Positions 16,647 through 25,071 of a stretch of DNA of 64,000 nt are shown in pieces; position 1 is the stretch's first letter; each line of letters starts with the position of its first letter. Source of the DNA: a virus. The DNA is taken from IMG/VR virus record IMGVR_UViG_3300042879_003514, positions 1-64,000 of that record. One strand, given 5' to 3'. Below the pieces are notes generated by a model that did no database searches, had not been told where the DNA came from, and was given only the letters and a program-made list of their open reading frames with translations. The position numbers were made by a program, and so were the translations under genes.

Positions 16647-17900
16647 ATGAATTTCTCAATACCACCATATCTATATAATTTTAAAAAATTTGTCCCAGGC
16701 AAAACACAGATATGTTATTCTGGACCATTTTGGGATAATCTTGAAATTGAAGCAGCAATAGACAGCCTCTTACATGGTAAATGGATTACTGCTGGAGAAA
16801 AGGTAAATAAGTTTGAGTATGAATTTTCTAAAAGATTCAATACTTCTTATTCACACATGGTTAATTCTGGTTCTTCCGCAAATCTTATTCTAATAGCGGC
16901 CTTAAAAAAATATTTTGATTGGCAAGATAATGATGAAATAATTGTATCTCCTGTTGGATTTCCAACATCCATATCTACAATTTGTCAAAATAATCTAAAA
17001 CCTATTTTTATTGATATAGAATGGGATACTTTAAATTTTAATATAGATCTTATTGAACAAAAAATTTCTAAAAAAACAAAAGGTATTTTTGTATCTCCTG
17101 TTCTTGGTAATCCGCCAGATATGGATGCTTTAATAAAGCTATGTAATAATTATAATTTACAATTAATTGGAGATAATTGTGATAGCTTGGGTAGCAAATG
17201 GAAAGATAAATTTTTAAACGAATATTATGTAGCATTTTCAAATTCGTTCTATCCAGCCCATCACATATGCACTGGTGAGGGCGGTATGGTTTGCTCTAAT
17301 ATCGAAGAACTTAAGAAGTTATTTATGAGTCTTAGTTGGTGGGGAAGAGACTGCTACTGTGTTGGTAATGCCAATTTATTAGAGTGTGGAGTTTGTCAAC
17401 ATAGATTTGATAGATGGTTACCAGATTACAATGGAATTGTAGATCATAAATATGTGTTTTCAGAGATGGGCTATAATCTTAAGCCTCTAGATCTGCAAGG
17501 AGCTATAGGATTAGTTCAATTAAAAAAATTAGATACTATTGAGCACAATAGAAGAATTTCTAAGAATACAATTTCAACAATCTTTACTAAATATATTCCA
17601 GGAATATCAATTCCAAAAGTATTAGAACACTCAGACCCATGCTGGTTTGGAACACCGATTATCTGTGAAACTTTAGAACTCAAAAATAAATTAGTTCAAT
17701 TTTTAGAAAAAAATAAAATACAAACAAGAAATTATTTTGCTGGTAATATACTGATCCACCCCGGATACAAGTTTTTAGAAGATTATAAATTATATCCAGA
17801 AGCAAATAAAGTATTAGATAAAGTATTTTTTGTTGGAGCCTCTCCACATTATAATGAAGAAATTTTTCAATATATAGAGGATACTATTAAAAAATTATGA
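16647..17900 (+). CDS. rfbH: RfbH-like PMP-dependent sugar 3-dehydratase
   Basis: Fold type I aminotransferase relative (DegT/DnrJ/StrS) of 417 residues. The cofactor Lys is replaced by His in SFYPAHHICTGEGG (residues 200-213), the hallmark of the 3-dehydrases RfbH/E1 and ColD, which remove the C3 hydroxyl of 4-keto-6-deoxyhexoses instead of transaminating. It also keeps RfbH-type landmarks: a WWGRDCYC segment, DHKYVFSEMGYNLKP and QGAIGLVQL. Four Cys lie where E1 binds its 2Fe-2S cluster, but with CxC-x8-CxxC spacing unlike the RfbH spacing I recall. The product is a 3-deoxy sugar precursor. The electron donor is not visible here. Confidence 0.8.
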   Translation: MNFSIPPYLYNFKKFVPGKTQICYSGPFWDNLEIEAAIDSLLHGKWITAGEKVNKFEYEFSKRFNTSYSHMVNSGSSANLILIAALKKYFDWQDNDEIIVSPVGFPTSISTICQNNLKPIFIDIEWDTLNFNIDLIEQKISKKTKGIFVSPVLGNPPDMDALIKLCNNYNLQLIGDNCDSLGSKWKDKFLNEYYVAFSNSFYPAHHICTGEGGMVCSNIEELKKLFMSLSWWGRDCYCVGNANLLECGVCQHRFDRWLPDYNGIVDHKYVFSEMGYNLKPLDLQGAIGLVQLKKLDTIEHNRRISKNTISTIFTKYIPGISIPKVLEHSDPCWFGTPIICETLELKNKLVQFLEKNKIQTRNYFAGNILIHPGYKFLEDYKLYPEANKVLDKVFFVGASPHYNEEIFQYIEDTIKKL

Positions 17901-18604
17901 ATATAGTAATATTAGGAAATGGTATACTCGCCAAAGAAATAATTTCTCAAACTAATTGGCCTTCAATTTCTAGATCTAAAGATGGTTTTGAACTGATGGA
18001 TAGATCCACATACGCAAAATATTTATTAGAAATTTATCATGGAGTTATAGTTACAAGAAAATATGATGTTATTATAAATTGCATAGCCAATACAGATACT
18101 TATTCAGATAATAGGTCGCTACATTGGGATACAAATTACAGAGGAGTGATATTGTTGTCCGATTTTTGTGAAGAACATGATATTAAACTTGTTCATATTT
18201 CTACCGATTATGTTTATACAAATTCTGTTAATGAGGCTAGCGAAGAAGATATACCTATTCATGGAAATAATTGGTACAGTTATACCAAATTATTAGGAGA
18301 TAGTTATGCGCAATTGAATCCTAAAAATTTAATATTAAGAGGTACTCATAAACCATATCCATTCCCACATAAAGAAGCCTGGGTAGATCAAATTGGAAAC
18401 TTTGATTATATTAATAATATTGCTAATTTGATTGTAAAAGTTATACAAAAAAATGAAACTGGAGTGGTTAATATTGGAACTGAAATAAAAAGTATGTTCA
18501 CCTTGGCCTCAAAAACTAATCATGTTATTCCTAAATTTACTAATAATAATATTCCTAAAAATATTAGTATGAATATTAAAAAACTACAAAAAATATTAAA
18601 TTAA
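17897..18604 (+). CDS. RmlD-like nucleotide-sugar reductase (short-chain dehydrogenase)
   Basis: Rossmann protein with N-terminal ILGNGILAKEI, the NAD(P)-site strand DVIINCIANTDTY, the catalytic region VHISTDYVY and Tyr-x3-Lys in WYSYTKLLGD. These match RmlD/dTDP-4-dehydrorhamnose reductase-like enzymes, which reduce the 4-keto group of activated deoxysugars. At 235 residues it is shorter than RmlD (about 290), missing part of the substrate domain. It overlaps the RfbH-like gene by 4 bases, and the two steps would follow each other. Confidence 0.7.
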   Translation: MNIVILGNGILAKEIISQTNWPSISRSKDGFELMDRSTYAKYLLEIYHGVIVTRKYDVIINCIANTDTYSDNRSLHWDTNYRGVILLSDFCEEHDIKLVHISTDYVYTNSVNEASEEDIPIHGNNWYSYTKLLGDSYAQLNPKNLILRGTHKPYPFPHKEAWVDQIGNFDYINNIANLIVKVIQKNETGVVNIGTEIKSMFTLASKTNHVIPKFTNNNIPKNISMNIKKLQKILN

Positions 18605-18605
18605 A

Positions 18606-19136
18606 ATGCAAAGATTAAAAAATCAAAGAACATATCTGGCTGGTGCTATGGATAGAGTTGCTGATCGTGGTGCAACTTGGAGGGATGATATAACCCCATA
18701 TCTTGAAAATTTAGGAGTTGTGGTTTTCAATCCTATAAGCAAGCCATCTGAAACCGGTCTAGAAGATCAAGACGCTCATACTATTAAAACTAAACTAAAG
18801 CAGAAATGCCAGTATGATGAACTATCTTTAATGATGAAAAATATAAGAGCAGTTGATCTTAGATTAGTAGATATTAGTGATTTTATGATTGTTAATCTGG
18901 ATCTCAATGTTCATCCTTGTGGAACACTAGAAGAAATTTTTTGGGCTAATCGACAGAAGAAGCCTATTATTATACATATGGTTCAAGGGAAGAATCAGAC
19001 ACCAGATTGGTTATTTGGTACAATACCTCACCAAATGATTTTTTCAACATGGGATGAAATTAAGAGTTATCTAAGTCATATTAATTCTTCCGAAAATATA
19101 GAGTCTCACAAAAGATGGTACTTCTTTTCTGTATAA
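18606..19136 (+). CDS. Nucleoside 2-deoxyribosyltransferase-like protein
   Basis: The N-terminal TYLAGAMDRVADRGATWRDD matches the family's substrate loop, and HPCGTLEEIFWANRQKKP carries the conserved G-T-x-E that supplies the nucleophilic Glu. The family swaps bases on deoxynucleosides or hydrolyses nucleotides. Among large phages such proteins are frequent but poorly studied. It sits 7 bases before the GMP reductase gene, which suggests a purine-salvage or nucleotide-tailoring pair. Confidence 0.75.
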   Translation: MQRLKNQRTYLAGAMDRVADRGATWRDDITPYLENLGVVVFNPISKPSETGLEDQDAHTIKTKLKQKCQYDELSLMMKNIRAVDLRLVDISDFMIVNLDLNVHPCGTLEEIFWANRQKKPIIIHMVQGKNQTPDWLFGTIPHQMIFSTWDEIKSYLSHINSSENIESHKRWYFFSV

Positions 19137-19143
19137 GGATAAC

Positions 19144-20292
19144 ATGCAAAAAATAATAAATGAAACTAAACTAGATTTTGACGATGTTCTTATTAGACCC
19201 AAAAGATCAACATTAAAAAGCAGATCTGAGGTTTGTATATCTAGAATTTTTTCTTTTAAATATTCTCCACGAGAATTAATTTGCACACCAATAATGGTGG
19301 CGAATATGGATACTGTTGGCACAATAGAGATGGGTAAAATCTTAGCTAAAAATCAGGCTATTACTTGTCTGCATAAACATTATAGTCCAGTAAACTATAT
19401 TAGTTTATATACTGATCCTAATATTACAAATAAAAATCTTATATTTTATAGCGTTGGAACTGGTCATAAAGATATTGAAAAAATGACTGAAGTATTCAAT
19501 CAGATTCGACAAGTCAATGGAATATTACCAAACATTTGTGTTGATGTGGCAAATGGTTACACAGAGCAGTTTGTAAAAACAGTTAGTCATATTCGCAAAC
19601 TATATGAAGAAGTAATTATAATGGCGGGAAATGTTGTAACTCCAGAAATGACAGAAGAATTGATTATTCATGGTAAAGTTGATATAGTCAAGGTTGGTAT
19701 AGGGTCAGGCAGTGTTTGTACAACGCGTTTAAAAACTGGCGTAGGATACCCACAATTGAGTGCTGTGATGGAATGTGCTGATGCTGCTCATGGTCTTGGT
19801 GGTCATATTTGTTCTGATGGTGGTTGCAAAGTAGTTGGTGATGTTTGCAAAGCATTTGGCGCTAATTCGGATTTTGTAATGCTAGGTAGTATGTTTGCTG
19901 GGTGCGATGAGTGCGAAGGAGAATGGGAATATGAATATAAATGCCAAATTAAACAACAATCAAAAGAAATTGATAAATATAAACAAATAAATTGGTGGCA
20001 ACCAAACGATCCCGGAATCAATACAGAAAAACGTAAAGTTTCATTAAAATATTATGGCATGAGTAGCAAGGACGCTATGGATAAGCACCACAATGGAGTT
20101 GCAAAATATAGAACATCAGAAGGTAAATGCGTTACTGTAGCATATAAAGGTTTAGCTGAAGATACTTTGCAAGATATCTATGGTGGACTAAGAAGCGCCT
20201 GTACGTATGTTGGCGCTAATAAACTAAAAGATTTTGGCAAAAAAACAACATTTATACAGGTTAATAATACTCACAATAGGATTTACGAATAA
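19144..20292 (+). CDS. guaC: GMP reductase (IMPDH/GMPR family) with an internal insertion
   Basis: TIM-barrel IMPDH/GMPR protein. The active-site loop is GIGSGSVCTTRLKTGVGYPQ with catalytic Cys near residue 192, followed by SDGGCKVVGDVCKAFG and DFVMLGSMFAG. The tail YVGANKLKDFGKKTTFI is typical of GMP reductase, and there is no CBS pair, both arguing against IMPDH. GMP reductase deaminates GMP to IMP with NADPH. At 382 residues it exceeds the usual 325-350 because of a charged stretch around residues 262-300, between DECEGEW and the YYGMSS flap. Confidence 0.88.
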   Translation: MQKIINETKLDFDDVLIRPKRSTLKSRSEVCISRIFSFKYSPRELICTPIMVANMDTVGTIEMGKILAKNQAITCLHKHYSPVNYISLYTDPNITNKNLIFYSVGTGHKDIEKMTEVFNQIRQVNGILPNICVDVANGYTEQFVKTVSHIRKLYEEVIIMAGNVVTPEMTEELIIHGKVDIVKVGIGSGSVCTTRLKTGVGYPQLSAVMECADAAHGLGGHICSDGGCKVVGDVCKAFGANSDFVMLGSMFAGCDECEGEWEYEYKCQIKQQSKEIDKYKQINWWQPNDPGINTEKRKVSLKYYGMSSKDAMDKHHNGVAKYRTSEGKCVTVAYKGLAEDTLQDIYGGLRSACTYVGANKLKDFGKKTTFIQVNNTHNRIYE

Positions 20293-21362
20293 TGAATAAA
20301 CTTAATATGTCTTGTCCGATTGGTGTTACTGGTTATGGAATAACTTCATTCAATATATACAAATCTTTATGCAATAATATTGATATAACATTATTTCCAA
20401 TAGGAACCCCAGCCTTAGAAACCATAGAATTTAGAGATAAACTTTCTTTTGACATATCCAAACAAAATAATTATTCAAGAACAAGTCCGTTCTTTAAGAT
20501 ATGGCATCAATTTGAATTAGCTAGTAGGGTAGGTATTGGCAAATATGTAGCGTTAACCTTTTTTGAGGTCGATAAGCTCAGACTCAACGAAATACAAATG
20601 ATTAATCATACCGATACTATAATGGTTGCCTCTGAGTGGGCCAAACAAATCTTAATTGATAATGGAATTAATGTGCCTATCGTTGTTAGTCCATTAGGAA
20701 TAGACCCAACAATATTTAATGAATCTATATTAAATAATGTTACAAAAGATAATGATAAATATGTATTCCTAAATATTGGAAAATGGGAAGTTAGAAAAGG
20801 ACATGATATTTTAATTGATATTTTTAATGATGCTTTTACTATCGATGATAATGTTGAACTATGGATGATAAACTATAATCCTTTTCTTAATTCTCAAGAA
20901 AATAATACTTGGGCAGATCTGTATAAAAAGAGCAAACTAGGATCAAAAGTAAAGATAATATCTAGATTAGAGAAACACTCTGATGTTGCTAATGCCATAG
21001 CAATGAGCGATTGTGGTATTTTTCCAGCAAGAGCAGAGGGCTGGAATAATGAGATTCCAGAATTTTTTGCCCTTAATAAACCAGTAATTTTAACCAACTA
21101 TTCTGCACACACTGAATATGCTAATAAAGATAATTCTTTCTTATTGGAAATTGATGGGTTAACCCAAGCCAAAGATGATAAATTTTTTGACGGTTATGGT
21201 AATTGGGCTAATTTATCGGATAAATTCTATGAACAAGCAGTAGAATCTATGAGATATGTGTATAAAAATAATATTAGAACAAATCCAAATGGATTAATAA
21301 CGGCTAAAAACTTAACTTGGGACAATACAGCCAAAATTATTTATAATACTATTTACGGATAA
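20292..21362 (+). CDS. GT4-type glycosyltransferase
   Basis: GT-B enzyme of 356 residues. A GIDPTIF loop leads into the C-terminal domain with FLNIGKWEVRKGHDILI, then PARAEGWNNEIPEFFALNKP, which contains the E-x7-E nucleotide-sugar motif of retaining GT4 enzymes. The N-terminal acceptor domain starts with GVTGYGITSFNIY. Overlaps the GMP reductase stop by one base (TAATG). Last gene of the glycan island. No membrane anchor. Confidence 0.8.
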   Translation: MNKLNMSCPIGVTGYGITSFNIYKSLCNNIDITLFPIGTPALETIEFRDKLSFDISKQNNYSRTSPFFKIWHQFELASRVGIGKYVALTFFEVDKLRLNEIQMINHTDTIMVASEWAKQILIDNGINVPIVVSPLGIDPTIFNESILNNVTKDNDKYVFLNIGKWEVRKGHDILIDIFNDAFTIDDNVELWMINYNPFLNSQENNTWADLYKKSKLGSKVKIISRLEKHSDVANAIAMSDCGIFPARAEGWNNEIPEFFALNKPVILTNYSAHTEYANKDNSFLLEIDGLTQAKDDKFFDGYGNWANLSDKFYEQAVESMRYVYKNNIRTNPNGLITAKNLTWDNTAKIIYNTIYG

Positions 21363-21367
21363 ATCAT

Positions 21368-21883
21368 ATGCCAATACCATCAAGAAAACAAAATGAAGAT
21401 AGACAAAAATTTATTAGTCGTTGTATGAGTAATGAAACGATGAAAAAAGACTATCCTAATACTCAACAAAGAGTTGCTATTTGCTTGGGACAAACAAAAC
21501 AAAAGAGCAAATCATCTTTGATCGAGATGGTTCATGATGAATTATTAGCAAAAAATTGCTCATGGGATGATGAATGGGATGAGTTTACATGGGATATTGT
21601 AGCCAATATTATATATGATGAAGATGATAAGATCATAGCAGCAGAAAAAAATGGTAGAAAAGTTACTTTAAATAAACCTTTTAGAACTCCAGACGGTCCT
21701 AAAAAATTTAGTGTTTATGTTAAAAATGAAAGCGGAAATGTTGTAAAAGTCAATTTTGGTGATCCAAATATGGAAATTAAAAAAGATATTCCCGCTAGAC
21801 GCAAAAGTTTCAGAGCAAGAATGAGATGCGAAACCCCTGGTCCAAAATGGAAGGCAAGATACTGGGCTTGTAAAAGCTGGTAG
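21368..21883 (+). CDS. Conserved phage protein, probably head-maturation associated
   Basis: Starts with PIPSRKQNEDRQKFISRCMS and a DYPNTQQRVAICLGQ motif, a pattern I associate with phage prohead-protease and portal neighbourhoods. The C-terminus (about 100-171) reads TLNKPFRTPDGPKKFSVYVK and ends with basic, Trp/Cys-rich PGPKWKARYWACKSW, a widespread small phage domain. It is not an enzyme I can name. It starts 5 bases after the GT4 gene and marks the return from glycan genes to phage core genes. Confidence 0.65.
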   Translation: MPIPSRKQNEDRQKFISRCMSNETMKKDYPNTQQRVAICLGQTKQKSKSSLIEMVHDELLAKNCSWDDEWDEFTWDIVANIIYDEDDKIIAAEKNGRKVTLNKPFRTPDGPKKFSVYVKNESGNVVKVNFGDPNMEIKKDIPARRKSFRARMRCETPGPKWKARYWACKSW

Positions 21884-21894
21884 GATAACTTAAT

Positions 21895-21983
21895 ATGAAA
21901 AAAACTATTACCGAACTATTAAAGGCTATCTTAAACTAATTGAGCAAATGGGTGTGGATAATTTCTTAACTTTACAAGTATAA
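21895..21983 (+). pseudogene. Frameshifted micro-gene
   Basis: ATG 21895 opens MKKTITELLKAI, then reaches TAA 21937-21939 after 14 codons. Shifting by -1 near 21931 gives a continuous KLIEQMGVDNFLTLQV ending at TAA 21981-21983, 3 bases before the next start. The joined product (about 29 residues) looks like one coherent amphipathic peptide. So this is either a small gene broken by a one-base indel, a sequencing error, or a frameshifted gene. Confidence 0.35.
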
Positions 21984-21986
21984 TCA

Positions 21987-22649
21987 ATGAATTTATCGCT
22001 AGCTTTTAAATATAAGAAAATAGAATCTTTAACTTATGATTCTGTTTTTTTAGAAAAACCAATAGCAGATATTATTGATTTTGATTATAGAGCCATCCTA
22101 AATCCTCCACCAAAAAATACCGATAATAAAACTTTGAAAGAATTACAAATTCTATCTAGAGAAACATTAAATAGATCAAGCGAGGATATTAATTTTATTT
22201 TACAGATAGATCGTGATATAGATCAATTTTTTGAACACCTTCTATATAAATACAATTTAGATTATCCAAAAAAATATATTGATAGTTTTTATAATTTAAT
22301 TAAACCAATATTAATGAATACAAAAGGATTTTGGAATAGACCAAGACCCTTACAGTTGGCCAAATTATACGATATTAATATAGATACTATAGTTACAGAT
22401 AGTATCGATAGTGCATCGTATCCTTCTGGACATACGGTGTATAGTAGTTTAGCAGCTAATATTATTAAAGACTTTTATCCTCAAATTAATCAGCTAGACT
22501 TAGATAAAATCGTTAACAATACTGCTAAAGCAAGAATTATGCAGGGCGTCCACTATCCAAGTGACAATAAAGCATCTGTGATTTTTACAAAATTTATATT
22601 CAATAAACTTAATTCAACATTAAAGGAAGACTATTATGAACAGATCTAA
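21987..22649 (+). CDS. PAP2-family phosphatase
   Basis: The three PAP2/vanadium-haloperoxidase motifs are present: a Lys..RP motif in KGFWNRPRP, PSGH in SASYPSGHTVYSS, and R-x5-H-x3-D in KARIMQGVHYPSDN. Bacterial versions include class A acid phosphatases and lipid phosphatases, but there are no membrane helices here, favouring a soluble acid-phosphatase type. No signal peptide is visible. The natural substrate is unknown. It overlaps the next gene by 14 bases. Confidence 0.8.
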   Translation: MNLSLAFKYKKIESLTYDSVFLEKPIADIIDFDYRAILNPPPKNTDNKTLKELQILSRETLNRSSEDINFILQIDRDIDQFFEHLLYKYNLDYPKKYIDSFYNLIKPILMNTKGFWNRPRPLQLAKLYDINIDTIVTDSIDSASYPSGHTVYSSLAANIIKDFYPQINQLDLDKIVNNTAKARIMQGVHYPSDNKASVIFTKFIFNKLNSTLKEDYYEQI

Positions 22650-23124
22650 TAAAATTTTACAAGGTGTTCAGGAAAGTTTAGCTAGAGAAGCAATAAAGCA
22701 AAAGGCACAAGAAGCCGACTTTACCAAAATTGAAGAAATGGAAGTTGAAAGCCCAGAAATGGAACTCATGGAATACAAGTATGACTTTTATACAATGAGT
22801 CTCGGTTCTATAAAATCAATCGCTATACATGCCCAGGCCATACTAAATGCCTTAGAGAGTGATTCTGTAAAAGAAGGTTTGACAGAAAGTTGGTTGCAGG
22901 GTAAAATCGCCGTGACAGAAGATTATATGCTAACGATCCACAATTTCCTCATGTACGGCGAAACAGAAACCGATACAGAAGGAGCGGAGGCAGCAAAAGA
23001 TCTTGCTAGTTTATGGGAAAATATTCGTAAAAAAAGAGATCGCATGGGGAAAAAATATAAGCCAGCAAAGCCAGGAGACAAAGACAGACCAGATCCCGAT
23101 CAATGGAAAAAATTAACTAAGTAA
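22636..23124 (+). CDS. Conserved phage protein with acidic and basic ends
   Basis: 162 residues: a helical N-terminus (QGVQESLAREAIKQKAQE), a central helix pair (GSIKSIAIHAQAILNALE and GLTESWLQGKIAVTEDYMLT), and a Lys/Pro-rich basic tail. The centre resembles a short phage family annotated near head genes, though I cannot give a function. It precedes the sigma factor gene by 53 bases containing two palindromes. Confidence 0.6.
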   Translation: MNRSNKILQGVQESLAREAIKQKAQEADFTKIEEMEVESPEMELMEYKYDFYTMSLGSIKSIAIHAQAILNALESDSVKEGLTESWLQGKIAVTEDYMLTIHNFLMYGETETDTEGAEAAKDLASLWENIRKKRDRMGKKYKPAKPGDKDRPDPDQWKKLTK

Positions 23125-23147
23125 TATTTAGTTAATTAGCTAATTAA
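23111..23147. repeat. Two overlapping palindromes before the sigma factor gene
   Basis: Palindrome A has 10-base arms AATTAACTAA (23111-23120) and TTAGTTAATT (23128-23137) around a 7-base loop, and spans the stop codon of the preceding gene. Palindrome B is the perfect 16-mer TTAATTAGCTAATTAA (23132-23147). They share bases 23132-23137, so only one can fold at a time in RNA. This could be an operator or an attenuation switch for the sigma gene. There is no T-run. Confidence 0.45.
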
Positions 23148-23177
23148 AACTTACTAGGACATTAATAAAGGAAAAAT

Positions 23178-23822
23178 ATGATTATACCATCAGTTGGTAA
23201 GCAGAAGATATCTTATAAAGATCATTCAGAAGTAAATTTTGAGCCACTAGATTTTTATATAAATTTATCTAAAAAAATTATTGCAAAAATGGGTTCCTCT
23301 TTTTTCAATGGTTTATCAAAAGATATGTTGAAGAGCGAGGACTCTATAGCTTTTGTTGCCAACGCTATAATGATGGGCGATTGGAGATGGAAACAAAATA
23401 ATGATGATATCGAAAAACAAAATAAAAGTTTATACTCATATAGGAATCAATGCGCTATCTGGGCAATGAAAACCTATGTTACTAAACAATATAAGAATAA
23501 ATACAATAATAAAAAAATTAAAACAGACTATTCTATTAATCATCAGACCGATAGTTTAAGCTTAGAAAGTATTATTCAAGATAATTCTCAACGAGAACCA
23601 ATAGATATTATTATTGAGAAAGAAAACAACAAAGAGATCAACGATCTACTGTCTAAATTTTTTGAATCCGACATCATTTCTGACAAACAAAAAGAATATA
23701 TAAAACTATATTATTTTGAAAAATTAACACTAGAAAAAATTGGTAAAAAATTTGGAGTAACCAGAGAAGCGATAAGACAAAGCCTTAGATCGGCTATTAA
23801 AAGAATTAGAGAGTTAGTATGA
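23178..23822 (+). CDS. Sigma70-family RNA polymerase sigma factor (late-gene type)
   Basis: 214 residues. Region 2-like segment: AFVANAIMMGDWRWK followed by SLYSYRNQCAIWAMKTYV. Region 4 helix-turn-helix at the C-terminus: LTLEKIGKKFGVTREAIRQS then LRSAIKRIREL. The size and the mix of a weak region 2 with a clear region 4 resemble T4 gp55-like late sigma factors. It would direct host RNA polymerase to phage promoters. An AAAGGA site precedes ATG 23178, and two palindromes lie upstream. Overlaps the next gene by 4 bases. Confidence 0.8.
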   Translation: MIIPSVGKQKISYKDHSEVNFEPLDFYINLSKKIIAKMGSSFFNGLSKDMLKSEDSIAFVANAIMMGDWRWKQNNDDIEKQNKSLYSYRNQCAIWAMKTYVTKQYKNKYNNKKIKTDYSINHQTDSLSLESIIQDNSQREPIDIIIEKENNKEINDLLSKFFESDIISDKQKEYIKLYYFEKLTLEKIGKKFGVTREAIRQSLRSAIKRIRELV

Positions 23823-24247
23823 ATATATACTCTATTTATGCTATCATAGGAGCTAGTCATAAATTTAAAAAAAATTATATTTTATCAGTAAACGATCAAG
23901 GTATTTTTCTTCCTATAGAAAAAATAAATAATATAAAATTTTTACATAATGAAATAAGATATAATATTAAAAATATGTTTTATGATAAAACTAGCGATCT
24001 GGTGCAACATATTAATTTATCATATACTGAAGTTCAACACCCACTAGCTTTGCGTTATATAGATTCTATAAATAATAACAATAATATTTACACGGAGAAT
24101 GACTTATTCATATTAACAGGTTTGGTTTTAGACCAAAATCATGAGTCTAAATTAAGTTGGCAAGAATTTTATTTTAAAAAAGATATTAAAAATATATCAA
24201 TTATAGATAATATTATAGATTTTACAATAGAAAAAACAGTATTATGA
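23819..24247 (+). CDS. Hypothetical protein after the sigma gene
   Basis: 142 residues, very rich in Asn, Ile and Lys, mixed alpha/beta, with no known motif. It is translationally coupled to the sigma gene (ATGA) and to the following gene, so it may work with the sigma factor, for example as a co-regulator. That is inference from position only. Confidence 0.6.
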   Translation: MNIYSIYAIIGASHKFKKNYILSVNDQGIFLPIEKINNIKFLHNEIRYNIKNMFYDKTSDLVQHINLSYTEVQHPLALRYIDSINNNNNIYTENDLFILTGLVLDQNHESKLSWQEFYFKKDIKNISIIDNIIDFTIEKTVL

Positions 24248-24627
24248 ATTTATTAAATTTTTTTAAACGTAAAAAATCCGACACCAACAAAAAACACAAT
24301 CAGATAGAGAATACATATTTAGACATTGTTATTTCTTTAAATAAAAATCTAGAAATTGATCTATCAATTTTTTTAGAAGATAAATATCAAAATACCAACT
24401 TAGATAAGTTTACCTATGCAATGGCGTGTGTCGAGTTTATAAATACTGTAGTGTCTGATAAATTAAAACCAGAAGTAACCAATATTATAGACACACAAAT
24501 TCGTTCACCAATTAATGAGCAGCTAATTAGTGCAATACTATTACTATTGAAAAAAACAGAAAATAAATATTTAGATACAAATAATAAAATATATATTAAA
24601 CCATCTCAGGTTTTTTTAAAATATTAA
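24244..24627 (+). CDS. Hypothetical protein
   Basis: 127 residues, predicted mostly helical: a basic N-terminus (FFKRKKSDTNKKH), then hydrophobic-heptad-like helices around KFTYAMACVEFINTVV and INEQLISAILLLLKK. ATGA coupling to the upstream gene. Not recognised. Confidence 0.6.
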   Translation: MNLLNFFKRKKSDTNKKHNQIENTYLDIVISLNKNLEIDLSIFLEDKYQNTNLDKFTYAMACVEFINTVVSDKLKPEVTNIIDTQIRSPINEQLISAILLLLKKTENKYLDTNNKIYIKPSQVFLKY

Positions 24628-24633
24628 AATCAT

Positions 24634-25071
24634 ATGGATACAAATAATAAATATGTTATTTTTTGGGAGAAATGGAAAGATCCTTTTGGTTATGATGAAG
24701 ACAATAAACAATCTAATATTTTAGATAATCCACCAGATTATGACGATGATCCAGACCCCCCAGCCTATGCAGAACAAAGCTATAAGAAAATTAAATGTAA
24801 AATTATCGAAACGCCATTTGGTATAATGCCTTTTAATGAAAATACCGCATCAAGTGAAATTTTTAATTTTTGGACCGGTCACGCTAATTTTCCTGTTACA
24901 TTAGATATTGCCAACATAATTGATAACATAGACGGTGTTGAAACATTAAATATATTTACCAAATATAGATTTAGGATAGCAATTGGTAAAGCTTTTATTG
25001 ATTCTGATATTATGAGAAATATTAATAAATCTGTGTACGCATACCTAGAGAATAAATATGAGTGTGAATAA
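24634..25071 (+). CDS. Conserved phage hypothetical protein
   Basis: The C-terminal two thirds (about 50-140) contain IIETPFGIMPFNENTASSEI and FNFWTGHANFPVTLDI, ending GVETLNIFTKYRFRIAIGKA. From memory this resembles a small conserved protein in large T4-like and related phages. The N-terminal third is acidic and Pro-rich and probably disordered. Function unknown. Overlaps the ClpP-like gene by 14 bases. Confidence 0.65.
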   Translation: MDTNNKYVIFWEKWKDPFGYDEDNKQSNILDNPPDYDDDPDPPAYAEQSYKKIKCKIIETPFGIMPFNENTASSEIFNFWTGHANFPVTLDIANIIDNIDGVETLNIFTKYRFRIAIGKAFIDSDIMRNINKSVYAYLENKYECE

